Shown here in pieces: positions 1 to 12,659 of a stretch of DNA of 64,000 bases (position 1 is the first letter of the stretch; every line of letters starts with the position of its first letter). Where the stretch lies: assembly GCA_946699065.1 (NCBI GenBank), contig CAMPDV010001270.1:54713-118712 (forward strand), given 5' to 3'. The position numbers were made by a program, and so were the translations under genes. Source of the stretch: Loxodes magnus. Its lineage: Eukaryota > Ciliophora > Karyorelictea > Loxodida > Loxodidae. Under the pieces are notes generated by a model. That model was not told where the DNA came from. It ran no database searches and saw only the letters and a list, made by a program, of their open reading frames with translations.

Positions 1-3000
1 GAATCTCGAATTTTTAATTAAATATACTTGTCTTTTTGAAAAGAATAGTTATTAAGTCGTCAGTAGACCCTTCATGCAAATATTAATACTGCTAACGAGA
101 ATTCTTAAGAAAGTTAGGCTTATCTCTTCCTAACTTATCCACCTTTTCCTTTGGTGGCATTTATTATGAGAGATTACTTGCAATGTAGTATACACTACAC
201 CAAATGTTCAATGGTTTTCCTGACAACTGCCGACAACCATTTTTTTTTAAATATAAATATGATTATGGAAATTTAACAAATTATAACTATTAACAAAAAA
301 CATATTATAAATCAATTGATCTATGAAAATAATATTTGTATATATATATTCGATGAGAAATGATTAAAAAAAATATATATAAATTAAACAAAAAATGTTT
401 TATAAAATCACATAAAAATTTTTAAAACTTATATATTATTAGAATAAGAATGAAAATACTATATTTATAACCACGTCATCTTTTAAAAAAATAATATTCT
501 TATTAAACTTAACAATAACTTCCCAATGAACTAGAAAAAAAACATGAAATGCTTCTTAAATATTCAAAACTTTAATAATATAGAATAAGCTTAAAATATA
601 AAAAATAACCAAATGTAACGAAAAGTTGAAGAAATTACAACTGAAAAAAAAGAATTAAAATGAACAGATAGTTAAAGTAATGCTTAACCTAAATTAAGAA
701 TTTATAAATACTAATAACTGACTAATTAAATCAAAATCGAACTATTAACTAAAAAAAGAGCATTAAAACTTTACACTTGTTAGAAAAAATATAATGCTTT
801 TTGAAGTACTTCATAAGATCAAACTAACAACACTTAAAGCATGTAAATAAATCAGATAGAAATTAATATAAGACCACAAAAAATAGAAATTAAGCAAAAA
901 TTATAAACTCAAATGGCTATAATAGAATAAAAATTGAAACAACGATGATTGAAAAAGAAATTATCAGAAATCTTAAAAGCAAAAAGAAATAAATTAAATA
1001 AAAAAATTAAATCTGTTTTAGAGGATAAAGGCATATAAATCGACGACATAAGAAAGTTATAAATGAAAAGAAGAAAAAAACTAGAAGTTTAAAAGTAATC
1101 TATAAAGAACCTAGTTTAGAAATAAAAAACCGATTAAGATCTAAAAATAAAAAAAATAAAAAAAACAAAAAAAAACTATAAATTTTGAAGAAAGAGTTTA
1201 TGAATGAATGAATTAACCAATCAATTAATTTACGTGGTTTCATCATTGATATTTTGACCACAAATTAAGAGAAAATCAAAAGTAAGAATATTCTTGGAAA
1301 TTATCCTATCAGACCAGAATTTTCTAAATTTTTATTCCAATAGATTCATTATATCCTAATCTGAATAATTAGATTCAATCTCCATCATTAGGTCTTTTTA
1401 AAACAGTTAAATTCTATTTCTATCTATTACTTTTACAACTCTTTCATTTGTCTTTAGATAGTTAAGCTATCTTGTAGTCTTTTCTGAGGGCATCGCAAGT
1501 TCCTTTCTACATTTTCTTAGAATTGCTATAAAGTTGCTAAATCATATTTTTATTTTTGTCCTCTTGATAAATTATTATAAATTCAAATATGCTCGATGGA
1601 TCCTGCTCTGTAGTTTTTACTCATTTTTTTCTAATAAGGAAGAATTTTTTAAATATAACCCCATTTTCTTTTCTCTTATATAGCTTTCAGAAAATTTTTA
1701 ATGTGATAATCTATTTCTTTGCTTTTGATTACTTGTAGAGCTCGTATCAGATTTTCGAATTTGTAATTTCCTCATACTATTTCTTCAAGCCTGAGTTTAA
1801 GAAGGCTTATTTTTATTAGTTATTACTGATAATTACGTTCGTGATATTTTCTATTAACTATTCTCTTTCTTCTTTGTATTATCTGCAATCTTCTATTGTA
1901 TGGATCTCATCTACCTTTCTATAATTGTAGAATTAAAATGCTTAACTCTCTATTAAATTTTTTTCTTTCTTTTCATTGTTTATTCTGCTCCATTGCATTT
2001 GGCCCGTAGTCTAAATAAGTATCATATTTCCTGTTTTCTGTATTTGTTGAATCTTAGGAAGTTTGGTATTCATTGTATGAATTGTTCCATTAATTCACTT
2101 CTAATTTTTTGCAGGTGATTATATTCTACATTCGTGTGATGGAATTTACATCATTGCGGAACTTTATCGCTTTTTATCATTAATTTTTCATCTATTCCTT
2201 TTCATTTTTCTTGTATTATTATTTCGTCATTGAGCTGTAGTGCCTCCATTACCTTACTTGAGTTATGTTTCAAATATATAGTTATTCCTCTTTGTTAATT
2301 GACATATTCATCCATCCAATGTTGATTCTTAGTTTAGGAGCAATTTTCTTCTGAACATTATCATACGTTATCACATGTAATTTTGTAGTTTAAGTAAATC
2401 CAGTTAATTCTCCAGGGTTTCGATTTTAAGCGCAAAAAGGTCCTTCTATTACAGCTCTTAATGATCTAAGCTGCATGATTTCCAATTAATTAATTAATTG
2501 ATTAATTAAAATATAATAGTTTCAATATTTAAGAATATTGAGACATAGTTGCAATAGATATAGTTTAGACTATAAATATTACAAATATTTTGAAAGATAA
2601 AAGTTTGTAAATTTCAAACAGTTTCTTCTTGTTCTTTCACTATCATATATTTTTATTTATTTTCTTGATTAAATTTTTCTTTTTTTCCTTCTAGAAACTC
2701 TTCTAACAACTCATCTTGTAGTTTAAACATTTCAAGACGCTTTTTTAGTAATTTGGAATTAAAATTTTTGATTAATTTGTCTATCTTAGAAATTATATTA
2801 TTTGAAAGATGCTTGCTTATATAGTTTTAGTCATAAAGAATTAGTTTCTTTATGTCTTTTTCTTTAAGAGCTTTATGAATTTCGAATTCCTCAATAATAT
2901 CTGCATAGTATTAGCATTCAAAAATATGATCAGTTTCATCAAAGTCTTAGCCACATAAGCAAATAATGCTATATCTAACGTTAATGTGATGATTACTGAG

Positions 3001-5572
3001 TTCTTATTGAAAATTATAAGAAAAATTTCTTAGTTTATAGATGGAAATAGTCTCTCTAATATAGTGTTTATTATATTTGTGTAAGTAATTTCAGGAAATA
3101 CACTTTAATTATTTTCTATTTAGTCTATAATTCTTTTTACTGTTGGCATAAGTGTATTTATAGAGAGACATTCCATTAAGAATTTATGCTTTATTTTTGA
3201 TTCCTTGAGTTTATAAAAATCCATATTATTCTAAACATGTAACATGTCAAAATTATACAAATCGATACATTTCTTTATATGCTTCTAGTTATGTAAATTA
3301 AATTTAATGCATTTTTCTAATAAAAAGCAGTGTCTGATTAAGGATTTTCTTTGCTGTATTATATTAATTTTTAATAAAAGTGCATTAACTTTTGAGTTAC
3401 CTTATGTGTAAAAGGAAGCCAGTTTAGATCAATAAAGCATGAATCATTGAATATAAATTCTTAAGATCTAAACGCCTATCTTGAAATAAGCCTTTACGAT
3501 TTTGCTATCTTGCTTTTTATTCCTTTAATTCCAGAAATAGTAGCTCACGGAGTAATATCACTTCCATATTAAACTTTAGGCAAAATAAAAGTTCTATAAA
3601 GAATTTTTAAGCTGAGAGGGGATACTAAAACATATTTAGAAAGTATTGCAGTAGCTTTTTAACTAGCTACTCTGTGTTTGGTAGCTATTTCTGTACAATG
3701 TAATTTGTAATTTTATTTTATTCTTAACTAATATTCTAAGTAGGTAACTTCATCTTTTTAAGCAATTGAAATTCCATTGAGCTTTAGAGTAATAAAAGGT
3801 TAGCTTTCTTTTCATTTATTTTTTTTCAAGAATTCTATTACTTCACATTTATCTACATTAATTGTAAGTTTTACTCAATCAAAAACTGTAAATGTAGCTT
3901 GCAATAATTTTTAGGCATTTTTCTAGGAAGAGGATATTTGGATTAATTCATCAGCAAAGGCTCGTACTACGAAAGTTTTAGATAATATTTGAAATCCTAA
4001 TTTCTTCTGATTATCTTCTAAATATCTTATAACAATATCATAGTATAAAATTGCAAGTACAGGTGAATAACTATTTCCTTATAGTAATCCATTGCTATAT
4101 TTAATTGTTCTTTTAAGATATCCATCAATTATAAACTTAGCATCAACATTATCATAAAAAGATTCTAGTGCTTATTAGGTCAAAGGTAACCTAAGTCTTC
4201 TAAGATTATCAAAAAGTAATTTCCTAGATATGCTATCAAACATTTTTTCTACATCTATTAAAGTAGCAATTAATTACTTTTTATAAGATCATCTGCGATG
4301 CAAGTCTATAATTTACTAAATAGTTCAAATTTGCTAAGTAGTGGAGCGTTTACGAATAAATCCAAATTAGGCTGGATATAAAATGTTTCTTTCATAAATA
4401 TAATTTTAAAGTCGTTATGCTAGCGCTTTATCATAAATTTTAAGTAGACAGTTCAATAAAGCGATAGGTCGTCAATTACATCAATTATTTTTGTTTCCCT
4501 TTTTGAAAATCGGAAGAATGCCTATTTTTTTCATTGCATTAGGTATTTTAAATGTTCTAAGTATGTTATTAATGAAACTTGTAATAATTTAATGCAAATC
4601 TTAATCTCCATATTTAATAAGCTCAGCTTTAGACCCTCATTACCTGCAGCTTTATTATTTGCAAGCTAAGATATAATTTTTTTAATTTAAAATCATGTAA
4701 AAAGAGGCATATTTTATAAATAACTTAATTCCTAATTTAAGATAAAAGATTTATTTCTAAATATTCCATCTATTTTTCTATTTGAGAAGTAAAAATCTAT
4801 CTTACTTATTTTCGAATGTTCATCAAAAACGTTGGTTTCTCGATTTTCAATAAACTGCTGTTTATATTTAAAGTTAAAATTCATCTAATTAAGAATTTTT
4901 AGGTTTATTAGATTCTTAACTTGTTTAAGCATTATTTAAGCATTTTGTTAAGATCTTTATTTTTTCCTTAGCTTTTTATTTTTTTTCATTTCCAAAATTT
5001 GTGAAGATAATGCTTATAAGATTAAATTTTAAGCTAGTAAAGTTTGATAACTTCTTAATTATGTCATCCATACAAAGCTAATGCGTTCTAATATGCAATA
5101 TTATCCTCTTTTACTTGAACAAATAACATACTTTAGTAACTTGACAATTGATAATAGTTTTTCTTTAATTTTAAGATCTAAGCGCAATCTCAGCATCATA
5201 ACTAATAAGATTGCAGATGAATTGATACTAGGTTTCAACATCTTTTTAATCAAGTTACTAGAATTTATAAAATTATCCCAAAAATAGCTTAATAATAGTT
5301 TCTCGTGTTCAGATCCTATAATTTAGAAATTTTAAAGAGTAATCGTTATTGTTAATCTTATTCACTTCTTTTTAAATTATAATTAAATGTAATACTTAGT
5401 AGAAAATTATCAATATACAAATTCGAATCTTGGATAATTTTATAGTCAACGAAATCATCAGAATTTAAATGTTAAGTTGCCAAGAAGTAGTAATTACAAT
5501 AGCATTAATTATTCGCTCTATGAATAAATGTGTTGGACTCATTATCATTTAAAATTATTAATTGATATTTCA
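1..5572 (-). mobile_element. LINE-type retrotransposon, copy 1 (5'-truncated, 3' end cut by window)
   Basis: Read on the minus strand, the element starts at about 5572 inside the endonuclease domain. It then carries the reverse transcriptase and a C-terminal zinc-knuckle-like region, a non-coding stretch (about 1230-240), and a 3' UTR (240-1). The 3' UTR is a diverged version of the 410-bp element found elsewhere. In the right-hand copy this 3' UTR ends in the shared hairpin and a TTTAT-type tail. The minus-strand 5' boundary abuts a 410-bp element in the opposite orientation. No target-site duplication was identified by eye. Confidence 0.8.
1750..5571 (-). pseudogene. LINE ORF2 relic: APE endonuclease tail, reverse transcriptase, C-terminal H/C motif
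   Basis: Translated with TAA/TAG=Q and TGA=W. The first about 100 residues resemble the end of an APE-type endonuclease ('TFIHRANNQ'). RT blocks follow: 'NNKAAGNEGLK' (about 4640), 'KKIGILPIFKKGN' (about 4500), 'LIDVEKMFDSI' with the first catalytic Asp (4223-4270), 'GLLQGNSYSPVLA' (about 4053-4095) and 'RAFADELI' (about 3943-3963). Here the usual second Asp of the [YF]ADD box is Glu. 'DEIHTIEDCRQY' near 1880-1915 matches the His/Cys C-terminal motif of LINEs. At least one frame break, just after 'NEGLK', is shared with the right copy, so both descend from an already broken element. Confidence 0.78.
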
Positions 5573-5993
5573 TAAAATGGATGTCGGCCGCGTCAAATAA
5601 GATAGTAGGTAATCTGGTTCAGAGTATACTGCATTACGAGTAATCTCGCACTTTATGCCACCACGGGGAAGGGTGAATAAGCTCCGTTGAGACATACCTA
5701 ACTTACCCCGAGGGTTTTCTCTAGCAGTATGAAAGTTTGACTGACGGGCCTTCTTATTACCGACTTAATAACTTCTTTTATTTGGACCTTATTCAAGAAG
5801 GCTGAAGCATTTGACTCAAGATTTAAGAATATATTTTAATAAGAAGATTCCCCATTTGGAGAAGCTGACATGACTCATCGGACCTCTAGAATTTTAACAA
5901 GAAACATGAGAACATTTTTCTTAATATTAAATATTAATATTGAAAGAGCTGCGCGCCAATGAGGTGCTACGCGTTCTATAATTATTTTTATTT
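5573..5993 (+). mobile_element. 410-bp structured short element, copy 1
   Basis: Starts at TGGATGTCGGCCGCG and ends in the shared 3' hairpin (5942-5982), then TATAATT and TTTATTTATTTA. Inside are two adjacent perfect or near-perfect hairpins: the GCAGT/ACTGC type around GTAT, and TGCGAG/CTCGCA around TAAT. Copies lie at 43561, 46838 and 63579 (+) and at 21960 (-). The LINE 3' UTR is a diverged homologue. No conserved reading frame was seen, so it looks like a SINE or a truncated LINE 3' end. Confidence 0.85.
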
Positions 5994-6639
5994 ATTTATC
6001 TGTTATCTTTTATATTTTAATCTTGAGTTCTTTTACTTCTTTTACTTCATTTAGGAGTATTTCATTTTATTTTTAAACTTAAAGAGTATCTTAAATATTC
6101 ATAATATTATTTACTGTTTTTAACTGGTTAGAGAATGAATTATCAAAAGTATCTTACTATGTAGAGGATATTTTTGATACGAGTGTTGAGACTGAGGTAC
6201 CAATCTAATTTTTTTTATCTTTAAATATATTTTTGAATCTTTAGAATTCTTGTTAGTTAATTTCCAGTTCTTAAGGAATTTCGAAGTAATTTTAACGGAA
6301 TTCGAAGGATCTTGTTAACTGGAGATTTACTACAACTATTTAGTAAAGCTCTTAACAATTTTATAATATTCTTAACGGATTTTAGTTGAAATGAATCAGG
6401 ATAAATTTTTAGAAAGTAGTCGAGCATCTGCCTATGCTCATTTAATTAGATAGCAGCTTCTTTATTTTTAGGTAAAGAAGAGTCGTCAAGATTTTAATCC
6501 CGCGATATTTAGAATTCATTAATTTTTTTATGTTTCCAATTTATTTAAAGAGTTATTTCCTATAGCTTCCTCTATGAATGGAATACACTCGCTTCCATAA
6601 CCAAATATTTGATTTATAAAGAATTTTATTATTATAGAT
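5994..6639. other. Intergenic, AT-rich
   Basis: Nothing recognisable on either strand. It may include the C-terminal tail of the RT relic that follows, which is read on the minus strand. Confidence 0.5.
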
Positions 6640-7680
6640 GCATTATATAGAGTGATTCTTTTAAAAATTATTAATTTGCTTAAAATTCATGCTTGGGTTT
6701 TCTGGCATTGTTAGATTCTTGGCTCCAGATGTTTTTAATATGAAATATTTTCTTATATCCAATGACCTAAATACTTAAATTCCTTCACTTTCTCTATTAC
6801 TATACCTCTTATTGTGATTATCTCTTAATTTTGTCATGCATTACCATTTCATACCATTCATTTTGTTTTGTCCACAATATATAAATTATATAGTTATGTT
6901 AATTATTATAGTATATCAGTCATATCATCTAGTTAATCTGGATGAATAATGGTACAATATCATCAGCATATGCTAGAACACCTACATATCTTACTTCTGT
7001 TCCCTATTCAGTTTCAGTCTGTGTTGTAATAACAACTTCTTTTTCCTTTAGTTAATTTAATAACTAATTTAATATTATATTATATTGAATAATCTTGGAG
7101 GAGCAGACACATCCTTATTTTACTCCGTTTAAAGTTTCAAATTCTTCAGAGATAAGATCTCTTATTCTTAATCTTACTCTCTCCTCTTTATATATGTCTG
7201 CTAGGAATTTATTTCTCCTTGCGTTACTACGATCTTATTCAGTATTTTTCATAAATAGCATCTAATTACTGAATCAAATGCTTTTTTAATATAAATAAAA
7301 AAGACGATAGTCTCTTGTCTGTTATAATATAGCCATTCAAGTAATGTTCTTAGATTGAATTCTTGATGAGAGCATGATTTACATGACAAAATCGAAATGC
7401 AAAACAACATAACATCTTTACAAGTAAAGATTGAATAATTTCAATAGTATGAGATCTATGATTTTAAAAAAGGTTAATCATAAGTGATATGTAACGATAG
7501 CAATAGGATCATCTGAGTTTCTTATTTTGTGCATAATTTTAATGTAGGATTCTTATCTGTTTTGTATTTTCCGCTATTGAATTATACTTTAAATAAATCT
7601 TCAGTATCTTTTAATAAACTAATCCTACGGATCGAATAAATCGTAATTAAATTAAGACTGGCCATGAAACTTTTCGTAAG
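6640..7680 (-). pseudogene. Second, distinct LINE reverse transcriptase relic
   Basis: Minus-strand blocks in order are 'SDDPIAI' (NYRPI-like region, about 7510), 'VFFIYIKKAFDSVI' (about 7250-7310), 'LNGVKQGCVCSS' (about 7100), 'GVLAYADDIVPL' (about 6955-6990) and 'KVKEFKYLGHWI' (about 6760). These are the standard RT motifs, with a canonical YADD box. The sequence differs clearly from the FADE-type LINE of this window (KAFDSV versus KMFDSI), so it belongs to another lineage. Frame changes between blocks indicate decay. No endonuclease part was recognised. Confidence 0.75.
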
Positions 7681-8119
7681 CTTACTTTTCAAAGAAAATT
7701 TTTATTTCTTCAATATAAACAAATAGTATATTTTTATAAAGTCTTTTCAGGCATGGTATTAATTGATTATTTCATAGAATTAATAAATATCTAATATATT
7801 TTTAATTCTTTATCTTTTTCAGTGCTCAAACAGTAAACTTCTGTTGCACTGTGAAAACTCGATCTTATTTTCAATAAATCTTTCGTATTTAATTGAGATA
7901 CATAGTCAAGCAATTATAAGTAAGTTTTTCAATGAAATTGCTTCAAGTGTTTCAAATAAACTTCTCGATACATAAGAAAATCAGAGTGAAGGAAAGCATT
8001 TTGAAAAAACAACATGTAATATTGTAAGTTTGCGTGTGTCAAAGAGCTTTTTCAGAATAAATGTTAAAAGATTTAAAAATATTTTTATTTATTCTTGTTT
8101 ACCGTAAAAGCCGAGCAGT

Positions 8120-8209
8120 AACATAACTAGTGTGATCACTCATGGTCTTACTGGTACCTGTCCTGACGTCCCATAGTCTCACCGTCTAATCAGAACTTCC
8201 CGATACTAT
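8120..8209 (-). repeat. Stray WD40 repeat unit
   Basis: About 90 bp almost identical to one 123-bp WD40 unit of the gene at 54897-57457. It includes the stretch encoding 'DVRTGTSKTMSGH'-like residues. Differences from the gene are a handful of substitutions. It lies alone between unrelated sequences, about 47 kb from the array. Confidence 0.85.
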
Positions 8210-9279
8210 AAAAAACGATATGAAGAAAAGATCTCTGTATACAAGAGCGCAATTTAGAAAACGATTTCTGTATTTTTCAAATACGACATTTTATCTCCAA
8301 TTAGTTATAAGAACCTTTGCAGAACTTTCATTTTACCCAAAGTAGAATATGAAAGCAATATAAAACCTTGAGCGGTAATGTTAGGAATTCAAAGAATTAT
8401 TAGAAAAATTACTTGATAACAAAGATTTATATCAAGATTAGCTTTAAAATCTTCTTAATTTACCTATAATGAATCTTGCTTATTGATTTAAATTGACTTC
8501 CATTTATCCACCCTTCAAAATAAAAATTTATGCGTTTTTCTGAAAAATAACTCGATTCAGCTAGAAAAATCCTAATTAGATAAAGCATTTTTACTTAAAA
8601 AATGCAATAATTTTAATCTCCCTTCATGAAATATACAGATAAAAGCTTAAAAATATGATTTAGATATTTAAAGAACTTATGATTTCAAATAGTTTAGTAA
8701 GCATCTCACTATTTAAATCTAAAATAATTCTTCTATTAATGCCTATAAAGAAATGCAATTATGTCAACAGCAAAAAGATTTATTGATTAAATAGAAAATA
8801 ATTAAAATATTTTCCCTTTAGTAGCATACACCAAATACAATAGACATCTAATTCAAGAAACCATTTCACTATAAACTAAGGAATTACACTTATAATTTTT
8901 AATATTATCTGAATCAAAGATATATCAAATTTAATTCGATAAACTTTGTTTATGCAGATAAGAATTTGATATATTTGAGCAAATTTTCCAATATAATCGT
9001 TATGTAAACATTTTTAAGAATTTTAGCAAGCATAAAATAGATACTGGAAAAGATAGTAGAAGACTAATTTTATATACGTAAAACTATATTAATTAATGGT
9101 TACAAAAAATAAGATGGTTAAAAGAGGACAAGTACATAAAAATATTCCATCTATAATTATTTAGAAGAAGATTAAAGATTTTTAAAGACTAGAGTGAAGG
9201 AGAAATAAATATTACTAAAAGAAACCAATAAAAGATTTAATGAACTAATCAAATCCTTATCAAGATGAGAGAGTCATGA
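8210..9279 (+). pseudogene. Possible decayed or intron-split coiled-coil gene
   Basis: No known domain. Two frames give strongly helical, charged translations: 'ELLEKLLDNKDLYQDQ' around 8380-8440, and further on 'LEEDQRFLKTRVKEKQILL' around 9155-9215, with the frame ending at TGA 9277-9279 or reading through it. The frame changes near 8475. An intron or a frameshift could explain this. The call rests on amino-acid patterning only, which is weak in a genome where almost every frame is open. Confidence 0.3.
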
Positions 9280-9981
9280 TTGAAAACTTAAAAACTTTTA
9301 AACTTGGCTTTGATTACATGGTTATTTGCCAATAATAATGCAATTACGTCTCAATATTTGAAACATTGAAACTCTTATAGTTTATTATTTTTATTATTAA
9401 GTTCATTTATGTTTTTATGATTTTAGAGTTTATATATAAAATATTTATTTTTGCTAATTTAGATTATTTTTATTTGCTTGAAAAGATACTAATCATTTAT
9501 AAAAATAGTTATGTGTATGCATTTTTTACTTGATGACAAGGAAATTAAAAAAGTTTATAATTATATTTGTATAAAAATTATAATTATTTATTTAATTATT
9601 TAAGTTTTTTAAGTTTTATGTTTGTGGAATTACATTAAAATGATTAAAACTTAAGATAATTTTGTTAGGTTAAAAATAAAATACAGTAAAAGCAAAAAAA
9701 ATAATTTAGATTAAATAATTAACTTTTTTAAGTTGTTCTAGTATGTTATTTCTTTAATCTTCATATACGAAGGATGTTAATATAGTTATAATTAAAACTA
9801 TTTTAGTAGTTTTAATATCTTTAATTTTAAGTAACTATTTTATTTATGTTGATAATATTATAGTAATCTATGTTCATTAAAATAAGCTTATATAATTATT
9901 TAAAATTATTATGCTGCAATTTTGAGAAGATATCAATGCATATGTATATATTAAATTAAAAGTGTTAAAATAATTAAAAAA
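9280..9981. other. AT-rich upstream region of the membrane WD40 gene
   Basis: No repeat or gene seen. The AT content is extreme, as in the other intergenic stretches. It must contain the promoter of the gene starting at 9982, but no element can be named. Confidence 0.5.
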
Positions 9982-11751
9982 ATGAAAAATAGTTAGGAAA
10001 ATAGCTATGAAGGAGATTATGAATAATTATTTGACTATGGTAATAGAGTGCAAAGAACTTAATAACTAGAATCAAAATGGAAAATAGTTAAGGTTTGTTT
10101 AGTTATTATATTCATCATCTTGCTGGTATAAGTCTTTTTTTAGTTTACCATAGTAAATGCAAATGGGAATATCAGTTAGATTTAGGCTGGTTGAGCAAAT
10201 TAGTATATATTAAACAGTTTGGACAATACATAAAAGAATCTTTCAAGTTTAATAAATACGACAAAAGAATAATGTGAGATTACAATTTAAGTAAACTAAT
10301 AGTAAGTAAAGAACATGACTTAGGACAATTAATATTTAATAAGAAGTTTGAAAGAGCAGATAGTTTAAGAAATTTAAGTGAGTTTAGAGAATATGACGAG
10401 TCAAATATGTTATTAATTTAGTTAAGTCAAGTAATTAGTTAATAGTTTAGACATATTCGAGGTGAATCTTACAACGATATTAAATAAAGTTTCTTAGGAG
10501 AGCAATAAGAGTTAAGCAACTTTCGTAGACTAAAAGTAAGTAAATAACTTAACTATAAATGAGTCAAGAGAGTAAGATTTAAATAATTCTGACACATTAA
10601 CGAATAATACTTAAATTTTAACAAGGTTTTAACTAAACTACGACAAAAGTAAAGGTGTTTCTTTAACATTTTTAGACTAAATAATCACTGGTCATACTTC
10701 GGCTGTTTTCTCTGTAGTTATATCAAATGACCTGAATTGAATTGTATCTGGCTCGTACTATCCTGAAAATTCAATCAAGATCTGGAATTTCCAGACTAGT
10801 TACCTTCAAAGAACTTTAACGGGACATACTTCTTCAGTTTAATCTGTAGTTGTCTCCCCAGACTCTAACTACATTGTATCAGCATCTTCAGATAAAACGA
10901 TAAAGATCTGGGATCTCCAGACTGGTACCCTTCTAAAAACTTTGAAAGGACATAATTATGCCGTTTTGTCGGTAGCAATCTCCCTTGACTAGAAATGAAT
11001 CATATCGGCATCTTGAGATAAAACAATAAAGATCTGGGATTTCCAGACAGGTACCCTCCTAAGAACTTTGATTGGACATACGAATTTAGTTTTATCGGTA
11101 GTTATCTCCCCGGATTAGAAATGAATCATATCAGCATCTGTAGATACAACGATCAAAATCTGGAATTTCCAAACTGGTCAGCTTAATTGAACTCTTTCTG
11201 GGCATTCAAACGAAGTTTGATCGGTAATTATGTCTTTGGATAATAGGTATTTAATATCGGGTTCGTGAGACAAATCGATTAAAATATGGGATTTCTCGAC
11301 TGGTTAGTGTATTCGTACTTTTGTAGGTCATATAAATGGTGTATGAAGTATTCAGTTAAGTAATGATTCAAATATTATATTTTCTGGTTCACAGAATAAT
11401 ACAATCAAGATAAGTAATTTTAATTCGGGTGAGTGTATCTAGACTCTTTAAGGACATACATCAATAATTAGGTCTATAGCATTGAGTAGTGACAATAGAT
11501 GGCTAGTATCTGGAGCAGATGACACTACGGTGAGAAAGTGGAGGATAATGAGTTTAGAGTTGAGGAACTTATTTACTAATTTAATTTTACGATTAAAGAG
11601 AATAGATATTAAGTTTGATGAAGTAATTTAAATAAATGTTTAATAGGGGTTAATAAAGTTTAAGAGGTTATTAAGTTTTTACTAAAGGTTAATGTATTTA
11701 TGCTTATGTTTTTTTAGTTGTAAAAAAATTTAATATTAAAATAAAGGTTGA
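9982..11751 (+). CDS. Membrane-anchored WD40 repeat protein (589 aa)
   Basis: One uninterrupted frame from ATG 9982 to TGA 11749-11751, with TAA/TAG=Q and TGA=W. Residues 1-34 are polar. About 35-58 is one hydrophobic helix ('[16 protein letters not shown]'). About 60-230 is a Gln/Asn-rich helical stalk with about ten N-x-S/T sequons. About 235-525 holds seven WD40 repeats ('[19 protein letters not shown]', '[13 protein letters not shown]'), then a basic tail. A single N-terminal helix and sequon-rich stalk suggest a type II membrane protein with the propeller outside the cytosol or in the lumen; this orientation is inferred. Several conserved Trp are TGA, for example 'SAS-W-DKTIKIW' and 'EV-W-SVIMS'. 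The partner and role are unknown. Confidence 0.9.
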
Positions 11752-12340
11752 TAGAGTAAATAATATTTATTGGATTTCAAATTATCAAAATTTGTATGTA
11801 AATTTAAAATTTGGTATGCTAAATATATTTTTAAGTACTTATAATATTACCTATAGATAGTTAAGTTTTATTTTATCAGAAAATTTATTTTTGATTAATT
11901 TATTTTTTAATTTAAATTTTTTAAAATTAAAAAACCAAATAACATTTTAAGTCTGTTTAAATTATTTTTTAATCAAATTTGCACTAAAAAGGAAATTTTT
12001 TGTGAAGGACTTGCAAAGCTAATTTTTAATTATATTTTTTATTTAAAAATTTTCATATTTTTTGCGTTTAAAAATTCCTTTTAGTGTTTCATTTAATTTT
12101 TAGTGTGCTATTTTAAATTAAATATTGCTATAAGCTTATAATTTTAAGTCATGCTTTTTCTATTAATTTTTGAAAAGCATTATTTCAATATTTGAAAACA
12201 ATTATTTTAGTAAATTCATCTTATTATTTTATTTATATGCAAATATTATTTTTTATGATTAAAAAATCTCTTTTTTCTGATATAAGTAATTTTTTTGTCT
12301 AATCTTTCGTAATATAAAAGCATGATTTAAAAATAATTTT
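11752..12340. other. AT-rich 3' flank
   Basis: Contains the 3' UTR of the WD40 gene and low-complexity A/T runs. Nothing else is recognisable. Confidence 0.5.
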
Positions 12341-12659
12341 TTATAATTAAAAAGATGGTTGGAGCTGAGAATGACCTTCGTGACAACACTTTCTGGTTTT
12401 ATGGCTAGGAACAAGTTCCTTTCCTGTCGCTGAGAAAGTCCCTGGTCAGAGTCATTTTCTGAAGGGAACACTGTCTTTGAGATTATCCGCTCTTAGTAGA
12501 GGCTTGAAGCCTGGCTGCTCATATCGATGGAGCTCCCTAGCAGCTGTGCCTGGAGCACGACAGGATATCCCCGTTATTCCATAAAAGGAGAGCGTCGGGT
12601 CGTGCAATCGGAAAGGAGTTTCCGGTCCAAAAACTTTTTTAGTTGAAATTAATTAATTA
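12341..12659 (+). mobile_element. Short coding element B, copy 1
   Basis: A GC-richer 320-bp island with three relatives: 13863-14108, 32905-33232 and 52716-52955, all on the minus strand. In this orientation it opens with a conserved frame ('MVGAENDLRDNTFWFYG'). It later carries 'SWQGLE..WLL..MELP' and 'TGYPRY', and ends at TTTTAGTTGAAATTAATTAATTA, an AATT-type tail. A one-base insertion relative to the 32.9-kb copy shifts the frame near 12420. The protein is not recognised. Conservative residue changes between copies say the frame was once under selection. Confidence 0.72.

Larger units (their letters stand above)
1..5993. repeat. Large direct repeat, left copy (about 6 kb)
   Basis: This stretch matches 57984-64000 in the same orientation almost base for base, with scattered substitutions and small indels. 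One example is a block of about 20 nt near 1310 that is present only in the right copy. It contains a LINE and a 410-bp element. Both copies run into a window edge, so the true repeat length is unknown. The differences argue that these are two real copies and not one circularised contig end. Confidence 0.93.

Noticed and set aside
5942-5982. Hairpin as a 5' tRNA-like head with an A box
   Set aside because: Orientation is fixed by the TTTA tail that follows TATAATC, and by the coding direction of the E2 and E3 bodies. This places the hairpin at the 3' end.
12259-12471. Minus-strand 70-residue frame in element B
   Set aside because: The opposite strand gives the frame shared by all four copies. 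This one is not conserved at 13.9 and 52.7 kb.
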